Source of the DNA: Maridesulfovibrio sp050916235 | GTDB lineage: Bacteria > Desulfobacterota > Desulfovibrionia > Desulfovibrionales > Desulfovibrionaceae | Assembly: GCF_050916235.1 (NCBI RefSeq) | Contig: NZ_CP104854.1 | Coordinates: 2,542,001 to 2,606,000 of the forward strand | Reading direction: 5' to 3' | DNA: 64,000 bases | The notes under the pieces: model-generated | The model's input: only the letters and a program-made list of their open reading frames with translations | Databases searched by the model: none | Told to the model about the DNA's origin: nothing | Program-made: the position numbers and the translations under genes | Shown here: positions 9,379 to 18,380 of the stretch, piece by piece | Layout of the letters: each line of letters opens with the position of its first letter | How positions within the stretch are numbered: the stretch's first letter is position 1

Positions 9379-10605
9379 ATGGTTGAAATAATACTAGGTG
9401 TTGTGATGTTTACCGGCGTGGTTCTCGCGCTGTGTGTGTTCATCCTTCTAGCCCGGGCCAAACTTGTCCCGAGCGGGGAAGTAAACATCGAAATCAACAA
9501 TGACCCGGAAAAAAGCATCAATGTCCGGCCCGGTACCAAACTGCTCGGCGCGCTGGCAGAGAAACAGATCTACGTTCCTTCAGCCTGCGGTGGCGGCGGT
9601 TCCTGCGGCCAGTGCAAGTGCAAGGTTTTTGAGGGAGGCGGAGACATTCTGCCCACGGAAACTTCCCACGTCAGCAAGCGCGAGGCCCGCGAGGGTGTTC
9701 GTCTGGCCTGCCAGGTAAACGTAAAACAGGATATGAAGATCGAGGTTCCGGCCGAAATCTTCGATATCAAGAAATGGGAATGCACGGTCAAATCCAATGT
9801 CCCCCGTGCCACCTTCATCAAGGAACTCACCCTTGAACTGCCTGCCGGGGAAAACGTGGATTTCCGCGCCGGCGGCTACATTCAGATCGAAGCTCCGGCC
9901 CATACCGTCCACTACAAGGACTTCGAGGTCGGAGACAGGTTCAAGGATGACTGGGACAAGTTCAATCTCTGGAGATACACCTCCGTGGTCAAGGAGCCCA
10001 TTGTCAGGGCTTATTCCATGGCCAACTATCCGGGTGAAAAGGGTATCATCATGCTGAACGTGAGGGTCTGCCCGCCGCCTCCGTTCGCCCCTGATGCCCC
10101 TCCGGGCCAGATGTCCTCATTCATCTACAGCCTCAAGCCCGGTGACAAAGTCACCATTTCCGGTCCCTATGGCGAATTCTTCGCCCGCGATACCGATGCG
10201 GAAATGATCTTCGTCGGCGGCGGGGCAGGCATGGCACCAATGCGTTCACACATATTCGACCAGCTCAAGCGTCTCGCATCCACCCGCAAGATCAGCTACT
10301 GGTACGGTGCACGCAGTCTGCGCGAGATGTTCTACGTGGATGAGTTCGACAAGCTGGCCGAAGAGTGCCCGAACTTCACATGGCACGTGGCCCTGTCCGA
10401 CCCTCTGCCCGAGGACAACTGGACCGGCTATACCGGCTTTATCCATAATGTCCTGTTCGAGAATTACATCAAGCAGCACCCCGCTCCTGAAGACTGCGAG
10501 TTCTACATGTGCGGGCCGCCGATGATGGCCGCTGCCGTTGAAAAAATGCTCATGGATCAGGGCGTGGAAAAAGAAAATATCATGTATGATAACTTCGGCG
10601 GTTAA
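9379..10605 (+). CDS. nqrF: Na+-translocating NADH:quinone reductase subunit F
   Basis: A 408-residue NADH dehydrogenase module. It has an N-terminal membrane helix (about 3-25), then a 2Fe-2S ferredoxin domain with the cysteine cluster ACGGGGSCGQCKC and the distal LACQV, then a ferredoxin-reductase domain with the FAD motif RAYSMANYP and the NADH-binding motif FVGGGAGMAPMRSH, ending with YMCGPPMM. It oxidises cytosolic NADH and feeds electrons into the complex. Length equals the family norm. It is followed by a perfect 13-bp intercistronic hairpin. Confidence 0.97.
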   Translation: MVEIILGVVMFTGVVLALCVFILLARAKLVPSGEVNIEINNDPEKSINVRPGTKLLGALAEKQIYVPSACGGGGSCGQCKCKVFEGGGDILPTETSHVSKREAREGVRLACQVNVKQDMKIEVPAEIFDIKKWECTVKSNVPRATFIKELTLELPAGENVDFRAGGYIQIEAPAHTVHYKDFEVGDRFKDDWDKFNLWRYTSVVKEPIVRAYSMANYPGEKGIIMLNVRVCPPPPFAPDAPPGQMSSFIYSLKPGDKVTISGPYGEFFARDTDAEMIFVGGGAGMAPMRSHIFDQLKRLASTRKISYWYGARSLREMFYVDEFDKLAEECPNFTWHVALSDPLPEDNWTGYTGFIHNVLFENYIKQHPAPEDCEFYMCGPPMMAAAVEKMLMDQGVEKENIMYDNFGG

Positions 10606-10611
10606 TTTGTT

Positions 10612-10641
10612 CGGGCCGGGAAAATCCGTTTTCCCGGCCCG
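10612..10641 (+). repeat. Perfect 13-bp intercistronic hairpin
   Basis: CGGGCCGGGAAAA pairs exactly with TTTTCCCGGCCCG around a TCCG tetraloop, between nqrF and apbE. No T tract follows (next bases CAAATG), so transcript stabilisation or partial termination is more likely than full termination. Confidence 0.6.
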
Positions 10642-10680
10642 CAAATGAAACAGTAACCTAACGATAAAACAAGGATTGCC

Positions 10681-11727
10681 ATGATGCGGTTTAGGGATAC
10701 GCTGGCTGGAAAAACCGGATTGCCGGTAATGTTGCTTCTCTTGGCCTTTCTGCTGGGCGGGTGCGGAAATCCTGCCGACCCGGTACGCCTTCAGGGCAGG
10801 GCCATCGGCACGACTTATTCCATTGTAGCCTACGGTCTGCCGGACGGTCTGTCTCAGGATGATCTGCACAAAGGTGTTGATCAGGTTGTGGCGGATGTTA
10901 ATTCGGTGATGTCCCTGTTCAAATCGGATTCAGAGCTGTCCCGTTTCAATGCCTACCGGGGTGAAGACTGGTTCCCGGTCTCCAAAGAACTGGCTGCGGT
11001 GGTGCAGGAAGCCAAAGACGTCAACCGGATAACCGGGGGAGCCTTTGACATCACAATCGCTCCGCTGGTCAATCTCTGGGGGTTCGGGCCTGACAAACGT
11101 CCTGAGGTTGTCCCCACCGAAGCTGAAATCAAGGCTGCCATGGCCGATGTCGGCTCCGATCTGGTTGAGGTCCGTTTTGATCCCCCGGCTTTGAAGAAGC
11201 TGAAGCCGGGCATAACCCTTGATCTGGCAGCCATTGCCAAGGGCCATTGCGTGGACGCAGTAAGCTCATGGCTCAAGATCAGGGGCGTATCCGGTTTCAT
11301 GGTTGAGATCGGCGGAGAAATAAGGACCTCAGGACAGAAACCGGACAATACCCCGTGGCGTATTGCAGTTGAAAAACCGGTGAGCATGGAGCGTTCCGTG
11401 CAGGCATTGATAAGCCTTTCCGGTCAATCAATGGCCACATCGGGAGATTACCGCAATTACTTTGAAATCGACGGCAAACGATATTCACATATAATTGATC
11501 CCAGCACCGGACGTCCGATTACGCACACACTTGTATCAGTCAGTGTTGTGGATGAAACCTGCTCCCGTGCAGATGCATTCGCAACCGGTCTGACTGTGCT
11601 CGGTCCGGAAAGAGGAATCGCCCTGGCAAAGGAATGTAACCTGTCCGCGTTTTTCATTGTGAAGACTCCGGACGGATTAACCGAGACCGCCACCGGTGAT
11701 TTTCCTCAACACGAAAAAATGAACTGA
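10681..11727 (+). CDS. apbE: FAD:protein FMN transferase, lipoprotein
   Basis: A 348-residue ApbE-family flavin transferase that links FMN to threonines of NqrB and NqrC. A lipoprotein signal with lipobox LLGGC (Cys about residue 28) places it on the periplasmic side. Family features seen: GRAIGTTYSIVAYG, the segment SRFNAYRG, the conserved DLAAIAKGHCVD and the C-terminal SHIIDPSTGRPI. Its place in the nqr operon fits its substrate. ATG at 10681 or 10684 are both possible; AAGGA lies at 10671-10675. Confidence 0.95.
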   Translation: MMRFRDTLAGKTGLPVMLLLLAFLLGGCGNPADPVRLQGRAIGTTYSIVAYGLPDGLSQDDLHKGVDQVVADVNSVMSLFKSDSELSRFNAYRGEDWFPVSKELAAVVQEAKDVNRITGGAFDITIAPLVNLWGFGPDKRPEVVPTEAEIKAAMADVGSDLVEVRFDPPALKKLKPGITLDLAAIAKGHCVDAVSSWLKIRGVSGFMVEIGGEIRTSGQKPDNTPWRIAVEKPVSMERSVQALISLSGQSMATSGDYRNYFEIDGKRYSHIIDPSTGRPITHTLVSVSVVDETCSRADAFATGLTVLGPERGIALAKECNLSAFFIVKTPDGLTETATGDFPQHEKMN

Positions 11728-11738
11728 GGAGATATTTC

Positions 11739-11942
11739 ATGGAAACTATATTGATGGCAGCTGCTGTATTCGGGCTGGTTTTTCTGGCTCTGGCTATCGG
11801 TGTTATCTTTAAACGCAACTGCATCCGCGGTTCCTGCCAGGGTTCCATTCAGGCCGGGGACGGTTCCGGCTGCAGATGTGGAAAATATGATTTCGACAAG
11901 AAGCTTATAGATAAAAACCATTCATCACTTAAGCCGCTGTAA
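11739..11942 (+). CDS. nqrM: Na+-NQR maturation protein NqrM
   Basis: A 67-residue protein (DUF539/NqrM family) with one membrane helix (about 5-24) followed by four cysteines at 28, 33, 45 and 47 in the pattern NCIRGSCQG and GCRCGK. NqrM is known to be required for maturation of Na+-NQR, probably by delivering iron to the NqrD/NqrE site. The ATG follows a GAGGAG ribosome binding site that overlaps the apbE stop. Size and cysteine layout match the family. Confidence 0.9.
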   Translation: METILMAAAVFGLVFLALAIGVIFKRNCIRGSCQGSIQAGDGSGCRCGKYDFDKKLIDKNHSSLKPL

Positions 11943-11964
11943 AAGCGATCAGGAGATTGATACC

Positions 11965-12423
11965 ATGACGAATGTCCAGACCGCAAAGGATGTGATTGAG
12001 CAGACCAAGGCCTTTCACAAGAGGCTAGGTTCTTTCTATAAGGAGTTGTCGGACAAGGTTGAAAAGGAGCGGGTCAAGATCCTCTTGGACTACATGAGCC
12101 GCCACCATGATAATCTTGCCGTGATTCTGGATGAATACGAGTCCGGTGTATCGCAGCATATCCTGAACACATGGTTCATGTATGTGCACAAGGAATGCGA
12201 CCTGTCTCCGTTTTTCGATGCTTCACTGGGCCCGGACATGACCGCTCAGGAAGTTGTAAAAGTTGCCATTGATCTGGACAAGTGCCTCCTTGAAACCTAT
12301 GAGGCCATGCTCCAGAACGATATTCCCGACGATGTCAGTGAAGTCTTTCAGGGACTTCTTGATATGGAGAAACTTGAAAAAATCAAGCTCGCTAAAAACG
12401 CACTTAAAATAGAAACTATGTAA
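11965..12423 (+). CDS. Small helical-bundle protein at the end of the nqr operon
   Basis: A 152-residue, mostly helical acidic protein that I do not recognise for certain. Spaced Glu/His positions (HHDNLAVILDEYESG, CLLETYEAML) recall ferritin-like or rubrerythrin-like four-helix bundles, but the pattern is not complete enough to claim a metal site. It starts 23 bases after nqrM with AGGAG upstream and is followed by the operon terminator, so it is co-transcribed with nqr. A role in iron supply or assembly of the complex is speculative. Confidence 0.75.
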   Translation: MTNVQTAKDVIEQTKAFHKRLGSFYKELSDKVEKERVKILLDYMSRHHDNLAVILDEYESGVSQHILNTWFMYVHKECDLSPFFDASLGPDMTAQEVVKVAIDLDKCLLETYEAMLQNDIPDDVSEVFQGLLDMEKLEKIKLAKNALKIETM

Positions 12424-12469
12424 TTCATAGGCTTGAAATTAAACGGCTATCGTTTGATTTCAGCACCAG

Positions 12470-12513
12470 CCTCCCCGTAGAATCAGGCGCGTCTTCGGGG
12501 AGGTTCTTTTTTT
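12470..12513 (+). terminator. Terminator of the nqr operon
   Basis: CCTCCCCG and CGGGGAGG form an 8-bp stem with an 18-base loop, followed at once by TTCTTTTTTT. It lies 47 bases after the last gene of the nqr operon. Confidence 0.9.
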
Positions 12514-12802
12514 GTGTGTGACATGGGTTCGCTCATAATTGCATGACATCGCAGAAGGGATTCGTTACGCAGGGCGTTTCCTGTTTCCATGAGTTTTAAG
12601 AAGTCCTGAAGAGTTTGTTTTGTCAAGAGTAGCGGCGAAGGGAAAAAGCGGATTGATTTCAGTTGGTGACTAAGCTGCAACTTGGAGGTATGGTCCGACT
12701 GCACTGCAATCCATTTTGTTCAAAATGCGCCGTGTTGCATGTGCCCCGCTGCAACTTGAAATGACGGATGACCCAAATCATGGACATCCTCCAGGATGAT
12801 CA
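12514..12802. other. Intergenic, upstream of citrate/C4-type kinase
   Basis: No supported gene. A 73-codon minus frame at 12483-12704 overlaps the terminator and has no ribosome binding site. It likely holds the promoter of the downstream two-component genes; none could be defined. Confidence 0.5.
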
Positions 12803-14428
12803 ATGTTCATTTACAAAATCTTGAAGGCAATAAAGCCCAAGACCATACAGCATTACCTTGCGTATATGGTCGCAGGCCTCGTTTTGATCCAGCTTGGGGT
12901 CACCTGGTTCCTGATCTCCGATCTGACCTCAAATCTTCTCAAGGAACAGATCGGGTTGAGGGCGCTCCAGACAGCCCAGTCAATTGCCCATACTCCTTTG
13001 ATACGGACGGAACTGCAGCGCGGAGACCCTGCCAATAAGATTCAGGATCTTGCTGAAAAAATCCGCATAAAAACCGGGGCGACCTTCATTGTTATCGGAG
13101 ATACTGAAAACAAACGGTTTTCCCACCCCGTTCCCGAGCGCATAGGGCAGACTTTCGTCGGGGGAGATACCGGACCGGTACTGCGGGAAGGCAAGTCCTA
13201 CGTGTCGGAGGCGGTCGGTACGCTTGGGCGGTCAATTCGTGGATTCGTGCCCATATTTTCTGACGAAGGTAAAATTATCGGGTTTGTTTCGGTCGGCTAC
13301 CTGTCTGCCAGTGTACAGAAAAGCATAGCGGAACACATGGACAGACCTCTTGTGTTCATTGCCATTCTGACTCTGGTCGGCTTTGTCATAACAGCATGCA
13401 TCGCACGACACCTGAAAAGGGTGACTCTGAACCTTGAACCGGCCGAAATCACAAACCTGTATCTGGAAAGAGGCGCAGTTCTGGAAACGATCAGGGAAGG
13501 TGTTATCGCTACGGACCACAAGGGCGAAATCCGTCTGGCCAACAGGGCCGCGCTCAATTATACCTGTTTCAACTCCTCCGAACTGGTTGGAAAGTATATA
13601 GATGATGTAATTCCCTGTGCGGGACTTAAACATGCCCTGACCACCGGGGAGAGTGAGCACGATCAGGAACGCATCGTCAACGGTCAGGAGCTTATCTTCA
13701 ACATTGTCCCGGTCCTTAAGGACGGAACGGTCAAAGGACTGGTGGCCAGTTTCCGGCGCAAAGACGAACTGGACAGGATTTCCCATGAACTTTCCAGCAT
13801 TCAGGAATACTCCGAACTGCTGCGGGGGCAGACCCACGAATACTCCAACAAACTTCATACTATTGCGGGCCTGATCCAGATAGAAGCCTATCAGGAGGCC
13901 CTTGATCTGGTTGCCCGGGAATCTTCAGGATATGAGGAAATCATCAGGTTCCTGAACAAGGCGGTCCCCCATCCGGTAATAGCTGCAATTGTGCTCGGTA
14001 AATATAACCGTGCCAGAGAACTGAAGATAAACTTTGAAGTAGACCGGGAAAGCACCATGGTCGATGTGCCGGATTGGATCAAACAGGAGAAAATAGTTAC
14101 AATTGTCGGAAACCTGCTGGACAATGCCTTTGAGGCGGTCCTTGAACAGGATAAGGACAACAGAAATGTTTTCCTCTCATTTACCGATCTGGGCAATGAT
14201 ATAGTCTTCGAGGTTGAAGACTCCGGCCCCGGTGTTCCCAGGGAAAAAATGGAGCTGATATTTGAAAAGGGCGTTTCTTCCAAAGGAACTCTTCGCAGAG
14301 GGCTGGGGCTGTATCTGGTCAAACAGCGTCTGGAGGAACTCGGCGGTTTCATCTCCGTTTCCCCGGCAGGCTCGGGTGGTACTCTCTTTTCCGTAATAAT
14401 TCCGAAAGTCAGGAGTATCTTTCTATGA
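12803..14428 (+). CDS. CitA/DcuS-family sensor histidine kinase
   Basis: A 541-residue membrane kinase. TM1 lies at about 21-42, a periplasmic PDC/sCache domain at 43-178 with the signature RFSHP, IGQTFVGGD and GTLGRSIRGFVPI, TM2 at 183-202, a PAS domain from about 222, a SpoB-type H-box with H345 (QTHEYSNKLHTIAG), and a HATPase domain (NLLDNAFEAV; GRGLGLY-type G box RRGLGLYLV). Family members sense citrate, C4-dicarboxylates or related acids outside the cell. The stop overlaps the response regulator start (ATGA), and a TRAP transporter follows, so it probably controls uptake of an organic acid. Confidence 0.93.
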   Translation: MFIYKILKAIKPKTIQHYLAYMVAGLVLIQLGVTWFLISDLTSNLLKEQIGLRALQTAQSIAHTPLIRTELQRGDPANKIQDLAEKIRIKTGATFIVIGDTENKRFSHPVPERIGQTFVGGDTGPVLREGKSYVSEAVGTLGRSIRGFVPIFSDEGKIIGFVSVGYLSASVQKSIAEHMDRPLVFIAILTLVGFVITACIARHLKRVTLNLEPAEITNLYLERGAVLETIREGVIATDHKGEIRLANRAALNYTCFNSSELVGKYIDDVIPCAGLKHALTTGESEHDQERIVNGQELIFNIVPVLKDGTVKGLVASFRRKDELDRISHELSSIQEYSELLRGQTHEYSNKLHTIAGLIQIEAYQEALDLVARESSGYEEIIRFLNKAVPHPVIAAIVLGKYNRARELKINFEVDRESTMVDVPDWIKQEKIVTIVGNLLDNAFEAVLEQDKDNRNVFLSFTDLGNDIVFEVEDSGPGVPREKMELIFEKGVSSKGTLRRGLGLYLVKQRLEELGGFISVSPAGSGGTLFSVIIPKVRSIFL

Positions 14429-15126
14429 CGGATGTCAGTGTTGTTATTGTCGAAGATGATGCCCGGATTGCCGATCTTCACCGCCGTTTTACCGAGAGGG
14501 TGCAGGGATTCAGGGTTGTCGCCATCGCTCAGGGACTTGATGACGCCCGGACAATGATCGATCTTTACAAGCCCGACCTCATCCTGCTGGACCTCTATTT
14601 CCCGGAAGGGACCAGCATTGACCTGCTGCGTGAAATTCGCGCCAAAGGTATTGAGACCGACGTAATCCTGATCACAGCGGCCAAGGAAATGGGGCCGCTC
14701 AAGGAAGCCCTGCGCGGAGGGGTTTTCGATTACATTATCAAACCGGTCATTCTCGACCGTTTTGTCACCTGTCTTGAAAAATTCGGTGAATATTTCCGGC
14801 GGCTGCATTCAGAGGATATAATTGAGCAGAAGGATGTGGACAACATACGCAACCTGAGTCCGGCTTCTTCCATGTCTCAGCCTGATACTGAAACCCTGCC
14901 CAAGGGGATTGATCCCCTTACCCTGAAAAAAGTTAGTGCTGCATTCGGAGCCGATTCTGCGGAAAAACAGAGCGGTATGAGTGCCGAAGAGGTTGGCGAG
15001 ATTATCGGAGCCAGCAGGTCCACGGCCCGACGCTATCTGGAATATATGGTTTCCATTGGCCAGATATACCCTGATGTGGTCTACGGAACCGTTGGACGCC
15101 CTGAACGAAAATATTTCAGGAACTGA
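14425..15126 (+). CDS. CitB/DcuR-family response regulator
   Basis: A 233-residue regulator: receiver domain at 1-120 with acidic pair D11/D12 and phospho-acceptor D56 (LILLDLYF), then a linker and a C-terminal helix-turn-helix (MSAEEVGEIIGASRSTARRYLEYM) of the CitT type. Partner of the kinase whose stop codon it overlaps by four bases. The likely target is the dctPQM operon 260 bases downstream, whose upstream region carries a split inverted repeat. Sure of family; the ligand is unknown. Confidence 0.93.
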   Translation: MTDVSVVIVEDDARIADLHRRFTERVQGFRVVAIAQGLDDARTMIDLYKPDLILLDLYFPEGTSIDLLREIRAKGIETDVILITAAKEMGPLKEALRGGVFDYIIKPVILDRFVTCLEKFGEYFRRLHSEDIIEQKDVDNIRNLSPASSMSQPDTETLPKGIDPLTLKKVSAAFGADSAEKQSGMSAEEVGEIIGASRSTARRYLEYMVSIGQIYPDVVYGTVGRPERKYFRN

Positions 15127-15387
15127 GTCCCGTAGCACTTAAGAAACGCCTTTTTCATGTCTGCCGCCATGACTTCATCCTGTTCAGGAATTTTGAAACA
15201 GGGTGAAGTAGCCGGCATTATTCTTTCGTGAACAATATGAACAATATCCTCTAAAAGGATAAAAAACACATTAAGCCGTTAATAACCTTTCTCGCGATTA
15301 TTCTTATAGGGTCATTTCACAGCGTAATAGTTTTGGGAAGCAGCTGTAAGATTAAATCGTGAAATCTGCTTAAGCAGAGGAGGGTGT
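15127..15387 (+). promoter_or_regulatory. Control region of the TRAP operon
   Basis: After the regulator gene a hairpin (CTTCATCCTGTT / AACAGGGTGAAG, about 15171-15207, one mismatch) may end the upstream transcript. Nearer the TRAP gene, ATTTCAC (15314-15320) and GTGAAAT (15359-15365) form an inverted repeat 38 bases apart, and TCTGCTTAAGCAGA (15365-15378) is a perfect palindrome beside the AGAGGAGGG ribosome binding site. These are candidate operators for the adjacent regulator; nothing proves it. Confidence 0.4.
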
Positions 15388-16365
15388 ATGAAACGTTTAT
15401 TTGCTGTAATGTGCTCGGTATTGCTGGTTGTTGCAATGTCGATTCCTGCGTTTGCCGGCAACGTGGTTCTTAAACTCGGTCATATTGCCGAACCGGTTCA
15501 TCCTTATGGGCAGGGTGCAGAAAAATTTGCTGAACTGGTCAAAGAGAAATCCGGCGGCGAAATTATCGTCAAAGTTTTCCCTTCCTCTCAGCTGGGCGGC
15601 CAGAAGGACCTGATCGAAGGTCTCATTTTCGGCACCGTTGACATGGCCCTCGTCGGAACAGCCGTACTCGGTCAGTTCCAGCCCCAGATTTCCATCTTCG
15701 ACATGCCCTTCCTCTTTCAGGACCGCGAGCATGCATACAAATCCCTCGACACCGTCGGCATGGACCTCGGCAAGGCCCTTGAGCCCAAGGGCATCAAGCT
15801 GCTCGGATACATGGAAAACGGTATCCGCCACGTGACCAACAACGTGCGCGAAGTCAAAACCCCGGCCGATATGCAGGGCCTCAAGATCAGGGTTATGACC
15901 AACAAGATTTATATTGAAATGATGAAGTCCCTTGGCGCGTCCCCCACCCCCATGGCTTTCGGGGAACTCTATTCGGCAATGCAGCAGGGAACTGTTGACG
16001 GACAGGAAAACCCCAGTGCCCATATCTGGACCAAACGTTTCTTTGAGGTACAGAAATACGCCTCCAAGACTGCACACTCCTATGCTCCCGAACCGCTGGT
16101 AATGTCCATGATCAGCTGGTCCAGACTCAACCCCGCTCAGCAGAAGATCATCAAGGAAGCCGCAAAGGAAGCAATCGACTGGCAGCGCAACCTTTCCGAA
16201 GAAAAAGACAAGGAATACTGGAAGCTCATCGAAGAGACCGGAAAAATCAAGATTACCGAAGTTGACCGTGCTGAGTTCATGGAAGCTACCAAGCCTGTTT
16301 ATGAAAAATTTGCCGGTATTGTCGGCCAGGATAACATAGACAAGATTAATGCCCTGAAAAAGTAG
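15388..16365 (+). CDS. dctP: TRAP transporter solute-binding protein, DctP family
   Basis: A 325-residue periplasmic binding protein with a signal peptide (cleavage after AFA, about residue 23). Family signatures: KLGHIAEPVHPYGQGA, FPSSQLGGQKDLIEGL, and the ligand-contact region MQGLKIRVMTN with the arginine that binds a substrate carboxylate, followed by QGTVDGQENP. It delivers an organic acid to DctQM, driven by a Na+ gradient. Ribosome binding site AGAGGAGGG. The substrate is not determined: the DctP family covers C4-dicarboxylates, other organic acids and, in sulfate reducers, sulfonates. Confidence 0.93.
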   Translation: MKRLFAVMCSVLLVVAMSIPAFAGNVVLKLGHIAEPVHPYGQGAEKFAELVKEKSGGEIIVKVFPSSQLGGQKDLIEGLIFGTVDMALVGTAVLGQFQPQISIFDMPFLFQDREHAYKSLDTVGMDLGKALEPKGIKLLGYMENGIRHVTNNVREVKTPADMQGLKIRVMTNKIYIEMMKSLGASPTPMAFGELYSAMQQGTVDGQENPSAHIWTKRFFEVQKYASKTAHSYAPEPLVMSMISWSRLNPAQQKIIKEAAKEAIDWQRNLSEEKDKEYWKLIEETGKIKITEVDRAEFMEATKPVYEKFAGIVGQDNIDKINALKK

Positions 16366-16374
16366 TCGTTTTAA

Positions 16375-16405
16375 ATCGGGGCCGGAATTACTTCCGGCTC
16401 CCGAT
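16375..16405 (+). repeat. Intercistronic hairpin dctP-dctQ
   Basis: ATCGGGGCCGGAA and TTCCGGC-T-CCCGAT form a 13-bp stem with a TTAC loop and one bulged T, directly after dctP. No T tract follows. Such hairpins usually raise the amount of binding-protein mRNA over that for the membrane subunits. Confidence 0.6.
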
Positions 16406-16425
16406 AACTCTGCGAGGGACTCCTG

Positions 16426-16947
16426 ATGGATAAATTATTCGAAAAACTTCGTGCGGTCCTTTACTGGATCTCCGTAAGCTCAATGACCGTAATGCTCGGC
16501 CTGATTTTCTTTCAGGTCGTTACCCGCTACTTCTTCGGCCACACCTTTGAATGGTCTGAAGAACTCGCTCGTTTCCTTTTTGTCTGGGTTGTATTTCTCG
16601 GCTCAGCCCTGATCATGGGTGAAAGCGGACACCTTGCCGTGCAGATCCTGCCAAGCAAGCTGAAAGGCACAGGCTCAGGAATCGTCCTTGAAATTTTCAT
16701 CAACCTGTGCAGCTATGCCTTCACAATGCTCCTGCTGGTGCAGGGGGCAAAGATGACTTCGGTCATGACATTCCAGGTCGCTCCCGGACTCGGTATTTCC
16801 ATGAGTGTGGTCTACTCAATCATCCCCATAAGCGCGTCTCTGATGCTCCTCTACCTGTTCAAAGACACCTTCCGCATTTTCAAGGCAATCAATGAACGCA
16901 GAAATCCGGTGAGTGGAATCAATCAGGAAGCAGAAGCAAGGAGATAA
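16426..16947 (+). CDS. dctQ: TRAP transporter small membrane subunit
   Basis: A 173-residue protein with four hydrophobic helices and the DctQ signature FFQVVTRYFFGHTFEWSEE followed by ARFLFVWVVFLGSA. It pairs with DctM to form the membrane part of the transporter. ATG at 16426; it lies three bases before dctM. Confidence 0.94.
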   Translation: MDKLFEKLRAVLYWISVSSMTVMLGLIFFQVVTRYFFGHTFEWSEELARFLFVWVVFLGSALIMGESGHLAVQILPSKLKGTGSGIVLEIFINLCSYAFTMLLLVQGAKMTSVMTFQVAPGLGISMSVVYSIIPISASLMLLYLFKDTFRIFKAINERRNPVSGINQEAEARR

Positions 16948-16949
16948 CC

Positions 16950-18224
16950 ATGGAAGCAGTATTACTTTGCTCTTTTCTGGGGCTGACTTTTCTTGGGGTT
17001 CCGGTGGCCTATGCGCTCGGACTTTCCGTTTCCATAATTCTTTATCATTACATGCAGATCCCTCAGGTCATGATCACACAGGTCATGTACTCCGGTATTG
17101 ATTCCTTTTCATTCATGGCAGTTCCGTTTTTCATGCTTGCTGGGTCCTTCATGTCTGCCGGTGGGGTAACAACAAGACTTGTAAACTTCGCGCAGGCTCT
17201 TGTCGGATCGTTTACCGGCGGTCTGGCACAGGTTGTGGCTGTTTCCGGCATGTTTTTCGCCGCTATTTCCGGATCATCCGCTGCCACCACTGCGGCTATC
17301 GGCTCAACAATGGTCGATGAAATGGAAAAGAAAGGCTACCGTCGCGAACTTGCGACCGGTATTGTCGCAGCGGGCGGAACCGTCGGTATCGTTATTCCAC
17401 CCTCCATCACCCTTGTCGTTTACGGAGTCATTGCCGGGGCGTCCATCGGTGACCTGTTCATAGGCGGACTGGTTCCCGGACTGGTCATGGGCCTGACCAT
17501 GTGTCTGGTCAGCTACTCCATTGCCAAGAAGGAAGGAATTCCCGCAGAAGGTTCCTTTTCATTCCTCAACCTGCTTAAGGCCTTCAAAGACTCATTCTGG
17601 GCTCTGATGACCCCGGTCATCATTATCGGCGGGATTTACGGCGGGATCTTCACCCCGACCGAAGCTGCTGCAGTTGCAGCGGTCTACGGAATATTTGTCG
17701 GCTTCTTTATCTACAAGGAACTGACTCTCAAGGATTTTCCCAGGATTATCTTTCAGGCCGTCATGGGAACCACAATGATCATGTTCATTGTCGGGGCGGC
17801 CAAGGTGTTCGGCTGGATGCTTACCAACCTTGAGATTCCGCATCACATAGGTGAATACATCGTATCCATGACCGATTCTCCGGCAATGTTCCTCATCATG
17901 ATGAACCTGCTGCTGCTCTTCATCGGAACTCTTATCAATGCATCCGCCGCAGTAGTCATCCTGACTCCCATATTCCTGCCCGTAGCAACCAAACTCGGGA
18001 TTGACCCGTTGTTCTTCGGAGTCCTGATGGTAATCAACCTTGCGATAGGATGTATTACCCCTCCTGTGGGGTTGGACCTCTTTGTTGCCAGCGCAATAAC
18101 AAAGGTTCCACTTGAGAAGGTAATGAAGGCCTCGGTGCCGTATCTTATAGCTTTGTTAGGGGCTCTTGCACTGATGACTTTCTGTCCCTCGATCATCACC
18201 TTCCTGCCAAGCCTGCTGCAATAG
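16950..18224 (+). CDS. dctM: TRAP transporter large permease subunit
   Basis: A 424-residue membrane protein with about 12 hydrophobic segments; it is the ion-coupled transport subunit. Signatures: PFFMLAGSFMSAGG, ISGSSAATTAAIGS, and VIPPSITLVVYGVIAG, plus the C-terminal CITPPVGLDLFVASAI. Size is standard for DctM. Last gene of the operon, followed by a terminator. Confidence 0.96.
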   Translation: MEAVLLCSFLGLTFLGVPVAYALGLSVSIILYHYMQIPQVMITQVMYSGIDSFSFMAVPFFMLAGSFMSAGGVTTRLVNFAQALVGSFTGGLAQVVAVSGMFFAAISGSSAATTAAIGSTMVDEMEKKGYRRELATGIVAAGGTVGIVIPPSITLVVYGVIAGASIGDLFIGGLVPGLVMGLTMCLVSYSIAKKEGIPAEGSFSFLNLLKAFKDSFWALMTPVIIIGGIYGGIFTPTEAAAVAAVYGIFVGFFIYKELTLKDFPRIIFQAVMGTTMIMFIVGAAKVFGWMLTNLEIPHHIGEYIVSMTDSPAMFLIMMNLLLLFIGTLINASAAVVILTPIFLPVATKLGIDPLFFGVLMVINLAIGCITPPVGLDLFVASAITKVPLEKVMKASVPYLIALLGALALMTFCPSIITFLPSLLQ

Positions 18225-18253
18225 CACGGAAGCAGAGCCTGTTTCAAAGTTTA

Positions 18254-18296
18254 AGGCCCCGCAGCGGATTGATCCATTGCGGGGCCTGATTTTTAT
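18254..18296 (+). terminator. Terminator after dctPQM, possibly bidirectional
   Basis: AGGCCCCGCA and TGCGGGGCCT form a 10-bp stem (18254-18263 / 18278-18287), followed by GATTTTTAT. On the minus strand the stem is followed by a T-rich stretch, so it may also stop the convergent nik operon. Confidence 0.85.
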
Positions 18297-18380
18297 CTGC
18301 TGGCCGGGTGTCTGTGTGTGCTGGGCTTTTCTGTCAGCAGTTCCGTTGATAAAGCGGGAAGCCGCTTCCCGGTGCGGCCG

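Noticed and set aside
12483..12704. 73-codon minus-strand frame
   Set aside because: It overlaps the nqr terminator and has no ribosome binding site.
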